Shown: piece after piece, positions 1 through 8,771 of the stretch
How positions within the stretch are numbered: position 1 is the first letter of the stretch
Layout of the letters: every line of letters begins with the position of its first letter
Assembly: GCF_014203365.1 (NCBI RefSeq)
Contig: NZ_JACHIS010000001.1
Coordinates: 3,410,001 to 3,474,000, forward strand
Origin: Actinoalloteichus hymeniacidonis
GTDB lineage: Bacteria; Actinomycetota; Actinomycetes; Mycobacteriales; Pseudonocardiaceae
Direction of reading: 5' to 3'
Length of the DNA stretch: 64,000 nucleotides
Translations under genes and position numbers: made by a program
Notes under the pieces: model-generated
Told to the model about the DNA's origin: nothing
Seen by the model: the letters and a program-made list of their open reading frames with translations, nothing else
Database searches by the model: none

Positions 1-70
1 GTTGCGGCAACAACACGAGGGCCGCGAGCAGCGCGGTCAGAGCACCTGGTCTGGAAGGGCGTCGAAACAC
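1..70 (-). CDS. Secreted protein, N-terminal fragment
   Basis: Only the first 23 codons lie in the window; the gene continues off the left edge. The start is a GTG at position 70, chosen because a full AGGAGG ribosome binding site (complement of 76-81) sits five bases upstream. The peptide starts M-F-R-R-P-S-R-P and continues with a run rich in A, L and V, the layout of a Sec signal peptide (basic n-region, then hydrophobic h-region). The product is therefore probably exported or a lipoprotein. Its function cannot be read from this fragment. Confidence 0.6.
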   Translation of the reverse strand, partial: MFRRPSRPGALTALLAALVLLPQ

Positions 71-138
71 AAGGACCTCCTGAGCACGGTTGGTCCAGAC
101 CACCATGGGGATCGGCTCGGGTCAAGGGTTCCGCGCAG

Positions 139-206
139 GCCACCCGGCTAGCCGGGTGGCGACGAAGCCCGGGATCACCGCCGTATCCCGGGCCGCCGCC
201 CGCCGG
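139..206. terminator. Cluster of strong GC-rich hairpins
   Basis: A perfect 22-base palindrome spans 139-160. It is followed by a 9-bp perfect stem (167-175 with 185-193, 9-base loop) and a small GCCCG/CGGGC stem near 197-206. They lie between the stop of the beta-helix gene (277) and the next gene on the same strand (start 70), so a transcription terminator is the simplest reading. No T-run follows, as is common in GC-rich actinobacteria. Confidence 0.55.
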
Positions 207-276
207 GCGATCCGGTGGCACGCGGTGGGTTCCCGCGCTGTGCTCGAAGATCGCCCGGCCGTGCAGAACGAGAGAC

Positions 277-1491
277 TCAGCAGACGTTGTAGCTGCTGTT
301 GACCCTGGTGATGTTGCGGAAGGTGATGTTGTTCCCGCAGGGATTCTCGGTGACCGCCGAGTTGGTGACGGTCAGATTCTGGATCGTCACGTCGGAGTTG
401 CCGGGAAACTCCGTTCGGGCGGCCAATCGGATGTCGCCGGGCCCGGAGACACTGCCGCTCTGTGCCGCGAGATTGACGTTGTAGCAGTTCTCGATCAGGA
501 TCGCGTTGTTGCCGGTACCGGAGATGTCGATCCGGTCGATGACCACGCCGCCGCTCTCGGAAACGCAGAAGATCCCTCGGCCGCCGCCTCGGGCGATCAC
601 CTCGCCGACGCGGATGTTGGTCGGGTAGGAGTTGTTCACCCGACCATTGCGATTCGCCATCCGGAACGCCGCGTAACCGGTGCCTGCGCCGGTGCCCTCA
701 CCGTCCACCCGGTCCACCGTCGCGTTGATGGTGTCGTTGAGCAGGAGCCCGGATTCGCCGGTGTTCCTGGCCGTCACGGTGCCGATCGAGAGACCGTCGA
801 CGCCGTAGGTCTCGACGCCGTGTGCACTCGCACCGGAGACGAAGACGTTGTCGATCCGGATGTTGCGGCTGCGGACGCTCGTGTCACCCCGGTTGTCGAT
901 CCGGATACCCAGGCCTGCGGACAATCGCATGTCGATCTGGCCGAGGTGGACGTTGGTCACGTTGCGCATGAAGATGCCGTAGAGCGGAGCGCCGGTGACG
1001 TTGAGGTGCTGCACCTCGATGTCGGTGGTCCCCCGGGAGTACACCGGGGCCTGGTCGCCCGCTCCCGAGCCGGTGACGTTGATGGTGCCGCAGACATCCA
1101 GGACCGTGTAGCTGGGCAGTGAGATCCGGGAACCTGCGCTGATGGTGCCGGAACCGCGCACGACGACGCGTTCCTTCGAGGTGCGGCCCGAGCTGAGACT
1201 GCCGATGGCCGCCTGCACGGCCTCTCGCATGTCGTTGCCGGTGTAGACGGTGCTGTTCCCGCGTCGGGAGGTCCAGGTACCGCCGCTCTCCACCGCTTCG
1301 GCGTGGAAGCTCCCGCTGCCGCACTCCTGGGCGATCGCGGGTCCGGACGAGGAGGTCGTGTCGGTCTGCGCGGGAGCGGCCGTGGCGGCGGGCGACCCCA
1401 CCACCTGGATGGACCCGGTCAGCATCGCGGCCGCGAGAACGGCACCGCCCAGCAGTGATCCGAGTCTTCGAGAACCTGTCGAACGATTCAT
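277..1491 (-). CDS. Secreted right-handed parallel beta-helix protein
   Basis: The 404-residue product starts M-N-R-S-T-G-S-R-R and has a clear Sec signal peptide (AVLAAAMLTGS core, Ala-rich cleavage region near residue 40). The start at 1491 is preceded by GGAGA about 7 bases upstream; a longer frame upstream lacks this. The mature part shows repeating short turns rich in N, G, T, V and I (such as NVTNVHLGQI and NITRVNSSYNV), the pattern of pectate-lyase-like right-handed beta-helices (Beta_helix/PbH1 repeats). Such proteins usually bind or cleave acidic polysaccharides, but I cannot identify catalytic residues, so substrate and activity are unknown. It stands alone, with a hairpin cluster downstream and an AT-rich region upstream. 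Confidence 0.8.
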   Translation of the reverse strand: MNRSTGSRRLGSLLGGAVLAAAMLTGSIQVVGSPAATAAPAQTDTTSSSGPAIAQECGSGSFHAEAVESGGTWTSRRGNSTVYTGNDMREAVQAAIGSLSSGRTSKERVVVRGSGTISAGSRISLPSYTVLDVCGTINVTGSGAGDQAPVYSRGTTDIEVQHLNVTGAPLYGIFMRNVTNVHLGQIDMRLSAGLGIRIDNRGDTSVRSRNIRIDNVFVSGASAHGVETYGVDGLSIGTVTARNTGESGLLLNDTINATVDRVDGEGTGAGTGYAAFRMANRNGRVNNSYPTNIRVGEVIARGGGRGIFCVSESGGVVIDRIDISGTGNNAILIENCYNVNLAAQSGSVSGPGDIRLAARTEFPGNSDVTIQNLTVTNSAVTENPCGNNITFRNITRVNSSYNVC

Positions 1492-2183
1492 TCGATCTCC
1501 CTGTTCGTCGTCGTTGACGGAGAAGGCGGCGGCATCGATGCGGCCGAATTTCACCGACTCGCCTCGCCCGGAATAATCCGAAGCGGATTCGATGCCATCG
1601 ACATCCCTCGGGTCGAATAAGGCGATCACGAACCCCGAATCAACCGCCGAGCGCGGTGCGCACTGATTCGATACCGACCGAGGGAATGTCGAATAGAATT
1701 CGATTGAATTCCATTTGTCGGCAGGTTAGTAGGATCTTTCCAGCCCCGTCAACAGACCTGCGGTTCGCGCATCACGGGACAATCACGCAGCCGAATGCGA
1801 CCACTGAATTCCCCGGCGGGCTCGCGGCACCCGGATCGAACGAGATCACCGGCGATGGGTGGTTCCCCGGGCACCCACGGCCGCCGGACTCCGCCCTGGC
1901 GCGCCGGGACGCCGCCGAACCGCACAGCCGGAGCAGGAAACAGCAGGTGACAGCAGGTTCTTCCGATCCGATGCAGCGGCGCAACGCCACCGGATGCGCG
2001 AGGACACCGTGCTGCGACCAGTCGAGCGCCATGTTCGTCGCTCCGGCGGGCCTGCGACATCGAGGAGTCTCGGAGCGCGGCCCGCAGGCACAGCAGGGCA
2101 CCATCGGCCAACGACTTCCGACGGCGCATTCCAGCCATCTTCGTGGCCGGCGCCGGTAGCGCGGTCGGACCACCGCGAGGAGA
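1492..2183. other. Intergenic region with AT-rich promoter segment
   Basis: No convincing gene lies here. The part nearest the beta-helix gene (about 1500-1745) is unusually AT-rich for this genome. It holds an inverted repeat TCGAAT-N3-ATTCGA at 1689-1703 followed by GAATTC, a plausible operator/promoter for the beta-helix gene. The rest (1760-2183) is GC-rich without a ribosome binding site leading into a sensible frame; a CCGGCGCCGG palindrome at 2147-2156 lies just past the AEC transporter stop. Confidence 0.4.
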
Positions 2184-3113
2184 TCAGGACAACAACGCGA
2201 CCAACAGAATCATCACCGGCATGCTCAGGATCGTGGAGATCAGCGCCGAATCACGGGCCAGCGTGACCCCCTGATCGAATCGCACGGCATAACCGAACAC
2301 ATTCTGCGCGGTGGGTAGCGCGGCGCAGACCACCACGGCCAGCAAGGCGGGACCGTCCAGTCCCAGGATCAGTCCGCACAGCAGGCCGAGCAGCGGGTGT
2401 AGCACGTTCTTGATCAGCACCACCGAGGTCAGCAGGATCGCGCCCTCCTTCGAGCCACCCGGTCGCGATGAACCGTGCAGGGAGATGCCGAAGGCGAGCA
2501 GCATTCCGGGGACCGCCATGTTCGCGATCAGCTCCACCGGCGCCAGCACCGGCGCAGGCAGGTCGATGCCGAAACCGGAGACGATCAGCCCGGCGACGGT
2601 GGCCACCGCGATCGGGTTGCGCAGTGGCGCGGTCAGCGTGCGCAGTAATGCCGGGCGCGTGCCGTTGGCCCGTTCGGTGAGGATGTCCAGGATCGTGGTG
2701 AAGACCGGGGTCAGCACGGCCAGCTGGAAGAGCAGTACCGGCGCCACCTCGGCCGCGTCACCCAACGCGTACGCCGCGATCGGCAGTCCGAGGTTGCCCG
2801 CGTTGACGTATCCGCTGGCCATCGAACCGATCGCGATCTCGCCTGCGGGCCGCTTACGCAGCAGACCGATCGGAACGAAGAGCAGACAGGCCAGGCTGCT
2901 GGTGACGCCGGTGACGATCAGCGCCGAGGAGAACACCGCGGCGACGTCGGCGTGGGCCAGGGTGACGAAGAGCAGCGCGGGGGTGGCGACGAAGAACGCC
3001 GTGCGGGAGAGCGTCTGCGTGGCCGAGGGCCCGAGTACCCCCGCTCGCCCGACGACGTAGCCGACGGCGATGACGATTCCGATGACGAAGAAACCCTCGA
3101 GGACGCCATTCAT
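2184..3113 (-). CDS. AEC family transporter
   Basis: A 309-residue integral membrane protein, the usual length for the auxin efflux carrier (AEC) family. The start M-N-G-V-L-E-G-F-F at 3113 opens directly into the first membrane segment. About ten hydrophobic segments follow in two bundles separated by a charged stretch near the middle (ILTERANGTRPALLR). Family-like features include the early GRAGVLG turn and a late VVVCAALPTAQNVFGYA segment with polar N and Q in the membrane. AEC proteins export or exchange organic acids or other small anions; the substrate here is unknown. It may form a loose unit with the glutamate decarboxylase upstream on the same strand, 145 bases away, but no shared function is evident. 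Confidence 0.85.
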   Translation of the reverse strand: MNGVLEGFFVIGIVIAVGYVVGRAGVLGPSATQTLSRTAFFVATPALLFVTLAHADVAAVFSSALIVTGVTSSLACLLFVPIGLLRKRPAGEIAIGSMASGYVNAGNLGLPIAAYALGDAAEVAPVLLFQLAVLTPVFTTILDILTERANGTRPALLRTLTAPLRNPIAVATVAGLIVSGFGIDLPAPVLAPVELIANMAVPGMLLAFGISLHGSSRPGGSKEGAILLTSVVLIKNVLHPLLGLLCGLILGLDGPALLAVVVCAALPTAQNVFGYAVRFDQGVTLARDSALISTILSMPVMILLVALLS

Positions 3114-3258
3114 TCCACAGTCACGTCTAGCCACCGTAACGCTGTGACGGGGGTCAATGCGCGGCGGGTCGCGGCGGGAAGCGGCCATCGTTGCCGGATA
3201 CGGGCACGATTACGACGAATCGGACCGGCAGGCCACTAGGGGCACGCCGATGACCCGG

Positions 3259-4638
3259 TCAGTGGTGGAACGCGGTGTTGTGCTTCGGGTCGGCCCGGAC
3301 GCCGGGTGACTGCCGAAGATCGGTCAGCACGCGCTTCAGATCTTCGACGAAGAGATCCGCCAGGTCGTGGGTGAATCCGTTCCGGCAGACGACCCGCAGC
3401 ACCGACAGGTCGGTGCGGTTCGCCGGGAATGTGTAGGCAGGAACCTGCCAGCCATGCTCACGCAGCCGTTTCGAGACGTCGAAGACCGTGAAATCGGTGC
3501 CCTCGGCGATGGCGACGGCGAAGACGGGCAACTCCTCGCCGCGCGTGATGAGCCGGAACGGCCCCAACTCGCCGATATGATCGGCCAGGCGGACGGCGAC
3601 GTCCCTGGCCGACTGCTGCACCAGCCGGTAGCCCTCTCGGCCGAGTCGGACGAAGGTGTAGTACTGGGCCACGACCTCGGCTCCCGGACGGGAGAAGTTC
3701 AGCGCGAAGGTCGGCATGCATCCGCCCAGGTAGTCCACCGCGAAGACCAGTTCCGAGGGCAGCAGCTCGCGATGACGCCACAGGATCCATCCGACCCCCG
3801 GATAGACCAGTCCGTACTTGTGTCCCGAGGTGTTGATCGACGCGACACGGGGCAGGGCGAAATCCCAGACCAGATCGGGATCGAGGAAGGGTGCGATCAT
3901 CGCGCCCGAGGCACCGTCCACATGGATCGGGATATCCAGCCCGGTGCGGCGCTGCAGGTCGTCCAACGCCGAGGCGATCTGTGCGACGGGGTCGTAGCTG
4001 CCGTCGAAGGTCGAACCCAGGATCGTCACGACGCCGATGGTGTTCTCATCGCAGCGCGCGACGGCCTCGGCGGCATCCAGGTGGAACCGGTCACCGTCCA
4101 TCGGCACGATCCTCGGTTCCACCTCCCAGTACTCGCAGAACTTCGACCAACAGATCTGGACGTTCGCCCCCATCACCAGGTTGGGCCGTCCCGGCCCCCG
4201 CCAACGGCGCTTGAACGCCATGCCCGCGAGCATGCACGCCTCGGAGGAACCGGTGGTGGAACAGCCGAGGACATCGTCGAGGTTCGGCGCGTGCCAGAGA
4301 TCGGCCAGGATGTTCACACAGCGCCGCTCCAGTTCGGCGGTCTGCGGATACTCGTCCTTGTCGATCATGTTCTTGTCGACGCACTCGTTCATCAACTCGC
4401 GAGCCTGGTCCTCCATCCAGGTCGTCACGAAGGTCGCGAGGTTGAGCCGCGAGCTCCCATCGAGACGCAGCTCATCGCGCACGAGCCGGTGCGCGGTGTC
4501 GGGCGGGATGGGGTGTCGACCCAGTGCCCGTTGCGGCAGCACCATCTCGGCGCCCGCGGTCGGGTCTGCGACGCCGTAGAAGGGATTGGAGTCACCTCGA
4601 CGTTCCGGGCCCGTCCGATGGCCCCCATGCAGCGGCAT
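3259..4638 (-). CDS. gadB: Glutamate decarboxylase
   Basis: A pyridoxal-phosphate enzyme that decarboxylates glutamate to 4-aminobutyrate and CO2, consuming a cytoplasmic proton. The 459-residue product matches the family length. The PLP lysine is K274 in INTSGHKYGLVYPG, and the preceding HVDGASG holds the aspartate that contacts the cofactor ring. The early N-P-F-Y-G and L-N-L-A-T-F-V-T-T-W-M motifs are typical of GAD. I chose the ATG at 4638 (M-P-L-H) because actinobacterial GADs begin this way; a TTG just before it is less likely. The C-terminus ends with HNTAFHH, the His-containing tail that closes the active site in bacterial GADs. No glutamate/GABA antiporter gene is adjacent. The nearest gene upstream encodes a truncated hemoglobin. 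Confidence 0.93.
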   Translation of the reverse strand: MPLHGGHRTGPERRGDSNPFYGVADPTAGAEMVLPQRALGRHPIPPDTAHRLVRDELRLDGSSRLNLATFVTTWMEDQARELMNECVDKNMIDKDEYPQTAELERRCVNILADLWHAPNLDDVLGCSTTGSSEACMLAGMAFKRRWRGPGRPNLVMGANVQICWSKFCEYWEVEPRIVPMDGDRFHLDAAEAVARCDENTIGVVTILGSTFDGSYDPVAQIASALDDLQRRTGLDIPIHVDGASGAMIAPFLDPDLVWDFALPRVASINTSGHKYGLVYPGVGWILWRHRELLPSELVFAVDYLGGCMPTFALNFSRPGAEVVAQYYTFVRLGREGYRLVQQSARDVAVRLADHIGELGPFRLITRGEELPVFAVAIAEGTDFTVFDVSKRLREHGWQVPAYTFPANRTDLSVLRVVCRNGFTHDLADLFVEDLKRVLTDLRQSPGVRADPKHNTAFHH

Positions 4639-4650
4639 CAACCGAGCGTA

Positions 4651-4692
4651 CGGCCGGTCCAGCGGGCCCGCAGGGCCCCGTCGGACCGGCCG
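4651..4692. terminator. Nested hairpin between globin and gad genes
   Basis: A perfect 10-bp stem, CGGCCGGTCC (4651-4660) pairing with 4683-4692, encloses a second perfect palindrome GCGGGCCCGC at 4662-4671. It lies between the stop of the globin gene (4748) and the gad start (4638) on the same strand. It could terminate the globin transcript or act within a gad leader. Confidence 0.5.
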
Positions 4693-4747
4693 ATCGCTCC
4701 CGCGCGGACACCGTGGCCGAGCCTCGACCGGTCCGCCCCGGACGGGG

Positions 4748-5119
4748 CTAGGACGCCGCAGCGGTCGGCGACACGATGTCGGCGGCCAGGGGCGCGATCG
4801 TGTCGATGATCGTCGAGACGGTCTCGGCGGGTACCCCCGCGCTCACCAGGGCACCCGACAGGTGGGCCGCGACCCCGTCGAAATGAGCCTGTTCGACGCC
4901 CAACCCCCGATGCACATCCTTCATCGACCGCCCCCGGTACTCCATCGGCCCGCCCAGCGCCGAGGCGAAGAACTCCACCTGGTGCCCCTTCAACCTCGGC
5001 ATCGCCACGCCGATGAAGAACGGCGCCAGCGTCTCGTCACCCAGGACTCGAACGTAGAAGTCGTCCACGACGGCCACCAAAGCCGCGTGTCCGCCGATCT
5101 GCTCATAGATCGTCGACAT
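4748..5119 (-). CDS. Group I-like truncated hemoglobin
   Basis: A 123-residue globin of the short 2-on-2 fold. It opens S-T-I-Y-E-Q-I-G-G, has the B-helix F-Y (Y22 as the distal B10 tyrosine) and the proximal heme-binding histidine H70 in MKDVHRGL. Truncated hemoglobins bind O2 or NO, and the N group often oxidises NO to nitrate. The start at 5119 is favoured over an immediately preceding ATG at 5122 because GGAGG lies about 7 bases upstream of it. It is encoded upstream of glutamate decarboxylase on the same strand, but a strong hairpin between them argues against simple co-transcription. Confidence 0.85.
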   Translation of the reverse strand: MSTIYEQIGGHAALVAVVDDFYVRVLGDETLAPFFIGVAMPRLKGHQVEFFASALGGPMEYRGRSMKDVHRGLGVEQAHFDGVAAHLSGALVSAGVPAETVSTIIDTIAPLAADIVSPTAAAS

Positions 5120-5411
5120 CATGATCCTCCGACCTGCCCGCATCACACAATGTGACCACGTAAGCACCGAGTGGTTACGGGCATGTCACCGGAGAGTCAC
5201 CGATGCGGCAGCGGCAACGCACAGACCGCACCGACGGCCGTGCGACGTCGGGTTCGGGCCACATCCGGGCCCACCGATTGCGCCGGTGCACCACGCGAGA
5301 GTCCACGATTCGACGGATCGAACCGGCGTGGGGCCGGGCCGTGCCTGCCTTACGGCCTCGGATAACAACCCGGAGCCGCCGACGCCGTCCGGCTCGGCAG
5401 AATGGTCCCCC

Positions 5412-6434
5412 ATGTCGGCTCTTCCGCAGGATCTGATGTCCGCACTCGACGGTGCGTTGACACGCTTCTCCCGCCAGGCATTGGGGCAGTCGGTGGACCG
5501 ACTCATCCAGCAGTACCGCTCCGGCAGGCCGCCGTCGACGCCGATCCTGAACTCCGATCTCGATGTCGCGGCCTACGCCGGTTATCGGATGCCCGCCACC
5601 TATGCCGCAGCACGTTCGGTGTTCGACCAGGTCGCGGTGGTCGCGCCGGGCTTCCAGCCTCGGACTCAGATCGACATCGGCGGCGGCACCGGAGCCGACG
5701 TGTGGGCCGCCGTGGATGTCTGGTCATCGCTCGCCGACATCACCGTCCTGGAGCAGTCGTCCCAGGCCATCTCGCTCGGCAGACGACTCGTGGGCTCCGC
5801 AGGATCGGCGGCGCTGCGGCAGGTGTCGTGGACGCGCGGTTCGATCGACGTCGACTCGCCGCCGCCCGCCGCCGATCTGGTCACGCTGTCCTACGTCCTG
5901 GGCGAGCTGCCGGAACGCCGCCGGGCGGACATCATCCGGTGGTCGGCCCGCAGCACCGCGATGCTCGTGATCATCGAGCCGGGCACCCCGGCGGGCTACG
6001 AGCGGGTCGTCGCCGCCAGGGATCTGCTGCGCGACCTCGGTCTTCGACTGGTCGCGCCCTGCCCGCACGAGGACGACTGCCCGATCCCCCGGGGCAAGGA
6101 CTGGTGTCACTTCGCGACCCGGTTGCCCAGGACCTCGGTCCATCGGCGGGTCAAGGACGGCGCGCTCGGCTTCGAGGACGAGAAGTTCTCCTACATCGTC
6201 GCCTCGCCCGACAACTGGCGGCGGGCGGCAGGCCGGGTGCTGCGGCATCCCCGCAAGCCCAAGGGTCAGGTGGCCCTGCAGATCTGCGCCGACGACGGCT
6301 CCCTCGGCGACGTGACGGTCTCCAGACGGGAGGGCAGCCGCTACCGGGCGGCCCGCGATCTGCGTTGGGGTCACGAGTGGCCGCCGGTGGGCGGTGACCT
6401 CGAACCGGTCGGCGACGGCACCGAGTTCGGCTGA
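5412..6434 (+). CDS. Rsm22-type ribosome-associated methyltransferase
   Basis: A 340-residue class I SAM-dependent methyltransferase-like protein of the Rsm22 family (relatives: yeast Rsm22, human METTL17), linked to small-subunit ribosome assembly. The SAM-binding glycine loop is IDIGGGTGADV near residue 90, and the acidic second-strand residue follows in VLEQSSQA. Four cysteines, C217, C223 and C232 in the CPHEDDCPIP...DWCHF segment and C292 in ALQICADDG, are placed like the four cysteines that bind an iron-sulfur cluster in METTL17. That comparison comes from family knowledge; the metal has not been shown here. The start at 5412 (M-S-A-L-P-Q-D) is the first that fits the family N-terminus. 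It is divergent from the globin gene. Confidence 0.85.
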   Translation: MSALPQDLMSALDGALTRFSRQALGQSVDRLIQQYRSGRPPSTPILNSDLDVAAYAGYRMPATYAAARSVFDQVAVVAPGFQPRTQIDIGGGTGADVWAAVDVWSSLADITVLEQSSQAISLGRRLVGSAGSAALRQVSWTRGSIDVDSPPPAADLVTLSYVLGELPERRRADIIRWSARSTAMLVIIEPGTPAGYERVVAARDLLRDLGLRLVAPCPHEDDCPIPRGKDWCHFATRLPRTSVHRRVKDGALGFEDEKFSYIVASPDNWRRAAGRVLRHPRKPKGQVALQICADDGSLGDVTVSRREGSRYRAARDLRWGHEWPPVGGDLEPVGDGTEFG

Positions 6435-6608
6435 TTCCGCCTGTGGCGGGCCACGCATGCTGGTGCGAGGCTCGGGCGTGATAGCGCGTGAGTCGAGTCT
6501 CATGGGAAGCCGGGTACTCCTCGACTAAAGTCCAGGAAGCTGATCGGTGACAGTGCTGCGCGGATCCGGTTCCCCATGCACCGAGGCCGATAGTGGAGGT
6601 AGTCCCGC

Positions 6609-7844
6609 ATGCCGCTGCCCCTTGCTCAGACCACCTCGCGGGGCCGCGCAGGCGGGGCGCTGTTCGCGCTGGCGCTGGGCGGCTTCGGCATCGGAGTCAC
6701 CGAGTTCGCCACGATGGGATTGCTGCCGCAGATGGCCGATTCCTTCGGCATCTCCATCCCGGCGGCGGGCAATGCGATCACCTTCTATGCGCTGGGTGTG
6801 GTGGTCGGCGCGCCACTGATCGTCAGTCTGGCGGCTCGGTTGCCCCGCAAGGGCCTGCTGATCGGGCTGATGGTCGCGTTGGCCGTGGGTAACGGCCTGT
6901 CGGCGATCGCACCGAATCCGTCGCTGCTCATCGTGGCCCGGTTCATCGCCGGTCTACCGCATGGCGCGTTCTTCGGAGTGGCCGCCGTGGTCGCGGCCGC
7001 CTTGGTGCCACCGGGGCGCCGAGGACGCGCGGTGGCACGGATCATGATCGGTCTGACGGTCGCCAATCTCGTCGGTGTTCCGCTGGCCACGGCGGCGGGC
7101 CAGCAGATCGGCTGGCGCAGCGTCTACTGGGCGGTCGCCGTCATCGCGCTGGTCACCGCCGGGACACTGCATCGGCTGGTGCCCGGGATGCCCGCGGGTC
7201 AGGGCGCGAGCATCGTGGGCGAACTGCGCGCCTTCGGACGGTTGCAGGTCTGGTTCGCACTGATCACCGGCATGGTCGGCTTCGGTGGCATGTTCGCCGT
7301 CTACTCCTACATCTCGCCGACCACGACCGAGGTGACCGGCCTGCCCGCCGCCGCGGTGCCGTGGATGTTGGCGGTGTTCGGTCTCGGGCAGACGATCGGC
7401 GCGCTGGTGGGCGGCCGGTTCGTGGACCGCTCGGTCACCGGCGCCGTGGTCGGCTCACTCGTCGCGATCTCGGTGGTCCTGACGGTCTTCGGACTGACGG
7501 CGACGGTCGCCGTACCCGCGATCATCTCGGTGTTCCTGATCGGGTTCACCGCCCAGATTCTCGCCTCGGCGCTGCAGGTCCGGTTGATGGACGTCTCGCC
7601 GGACGCGCCATCGCTGGCCTCGGCCTCGAATCACTCGGCGCTCAACATCGCCAACGCGGCGGGCGCGTGGTTGGGCGGTCTGGCCATCGCCGCCGGGTGG
7701 GGCTACGCCTCCACCGCGTGGGTCGGGCTGGCCCTGAGCCTGACGGGGCTGGCAGTCGCCGCCCTGTCGATCGCCGTCGCACGGATGGGCCGCTCGCGCA
7801 GGCTCGTTCCGGCCGGCGCCGGATCGGGCCCACGCCGGGACTGA
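6609..7844 (+). CDS. MFS transporter, DHA1 drug/sugar efflux type
   Basis: A 411-residue major facilitator protein with twelve predicted membrane segments. The N-terminal half carries the DHA1-type pattern GFGIGVTEFATMGLLPQMA, which is typical of AraJ/PbuE/Cmr-like exporters of sugars, nucleosides or drugs. A basic loop (ARLPRKGLL) falls between segments 2 and 3 as in other MFS proteins. The start is backed by GGAGGT eight bases upstream. It is a single gene with no adjacent regulator; the substrate cannot be inferred. The next gene is a lipoprotein 45 bases downstream on the same strand, so they may share a transcript. Confidence 0.88.
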   Translation: MPLPLAQTTSRGRAGGALFALALGGFGIGVTEFATMGLLPQMADSFGISIPAAGNAITFYALGVVVGAPLIVSLAARLPRKGLLIGLMVALAVGNGLSAIAPNPSLLIVARFIAGLPHGAFFGVAAVVAAALVPPGRRGRAVARIMIGLTVANLVGVPLATAAGQQIGWRSVYWAVAVIALVTAGTLHRLVPGMPAGQGASIVGELRAFGRLQVWFALITGMVGFGGMFAVYSYISPTTTEVTGLPAAAVPWMLAVFGLGQTIGALVGGRFVDRSVTGAVVGSLVAISVVLTVFGLTATVAVPAIISVFLIGFTAQILASALQVRLMDVSPDAPSLASASNHSALNIANAAGAWLGGLAIAAGWGYASTAWVGLALSLTGLAVAALSIAVARMGRSRRLVPAGAGSGPRRD

Positions 7845-7889
7845 GCCTGCACGAAGCCATGTCGTTCCCGCCTGTGAAAAGCTCTGTCG

Positions 7890-8459
7890 GTGAATTCCTC
7901 CGCCCGGTCGCGTCACCGAGCACGGTCTCCCTGGCTGCTGATCACGACGATGGGGGTGGCACTGACCGGGTGCTCGCAACCGCAGCCGCCGGTCCCCCCA
8001 CCACCGCCCCCGCCGACGAGCTCCGAGCAGGGCACGGACTGCCCATCGCCCGGCGTCCGGATCACCGCAGGCCCCAGCGACGCCGCGACCGGGGAACGGG
8101 CGATGCCGCTGGACCTGATCAACTGCGGCACCGGCCCGTTCGAGGTGGCGGGATACCCGTCGCTGCGGGTGCTCGATGAGGACGGGCAGGTCTTACCGAT
8201 CACCATCACCAACGGCGCATCACCCATGGAGGACCCCGGTCCGCAGCCGATCGTGATCGAACCGGGTGAGATGGCGCGGGCGGTGACGTACTGGCGTAAC
8301 ACGGTGGGCGACGGCGGCCCGGTGGCCCTGACCGGCACCGCGCTGGAGGTCCGAGCCCGGCCGGGAGACGAGCCGCAGCCGGTGACCTCCGACGGCCCGA
8401 TCGACCTGGGCAGCACCGGCACCCTGGATGTCACGGCCTGGGAGCCGTATTCCGGCTGA
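7890..8459 (+). CDS. DUF4232-type lipoprotein
   Basis: A 189-residue exported lipoprotein. The N-terminus is basic (RSRHRARSP), then hydrophobic, and ends in the lipobox LTGC, so the cysteine near residue 28 should be lipidated and anchor the protein outside the membrane. A proline run and a T-S-S-E linker follow. The rest matches the actinobacterial DUF4232 pattern: two conserved cysteines (TDCPSPGV and LINCGTGPF), the phrase GYPSLRVLDEDGQ, and a C-terminal beta-rich part. Such domains are of unknown function and often carried by cell-envelope lipoproteins. The start is a GTG at 7890. A hairpin 22 bases after the stop probably ends the transcript. Confidence 0.8.
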   Translation: MNSSARSRHRARSPWLLITTMGVALTGCSQPQPPVPPPPPPPTSSEQGTDCPSPGVRITAGPSDAATGERAMPLDLINCGTGPFEVAGYPSLRVLDEDGQVLPITITNGASPMEDPGPQPIVIEPGEMARAVTYWRNTVGDGGPVALTGTALEVRARPGDEPQPVTSDGPIDLGSTGTLDVTAWEPYSG

Positions 8460-8771
8460 CCCGTCTGCGCCGTTCGTCGTCGTGGTGGTGCGCCACCACC
8501 CTGAGGGGTGGATTTCAATTTCCACTGAAATAATTGTGCCAAAGGAATTCGAGTGGCCCCGTCGCGACTCGGGGCGAATCGTCGACACGGACGTCGAAAT
8601 CCGCATCGTCGATCCACTTCGTTTCGACAGCGTTACGAGAAACCTATTCGAAGAATTCAACCGGCAATTCCATTGACAACCGTTGTTTATTTACTCCAGA
8701 CGGTGCATTACCGCATCCGATGACGGCGCTACCCTGGTGCGGGACAATTCCTCCGACGATGTGGGGATGCT
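8460..8771. other. AT-rich upstream region of the LPMO gene
   Basis: No gene is supported. After the hairpin, 8510-8700 is markedly AT-rich for this genome, with GAATTC-like stretches near 8546 and 8653 and a TTGACA at 8673-8678 that could be a -35 element. No clear -10 lies at the usual distance. This probably holds the promoter and regulatory sites of the secreted polysaccharide monooxygenase. Confidence 0.35.
8482..8499. terminator. Hairpin after the DUF4232 gene
   Basis: A perfect 7-bp stem GTGGTGG/CCACCAC with the four-base loop TGCG starts 22 bases after the lipoprotein stop. Its position suggests a terminator. There is no T-run. Confidence 0.45.

Noticed and set aside
1656-2159. Several 80-167-residue frames on both strands between the beta-helix and AEC genes
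   Set aside because: They are Arg/Pro-rich, mutually overlapping, and none has a plausible start site or domain.
8428-8676. An 82-residue frame across the hairpin and AT-rich region before the LPMO gene
   Set aside because: It crosses a terminator-like hairpin, has no ribosome binding site, and reads through what looks like promoter DNA.
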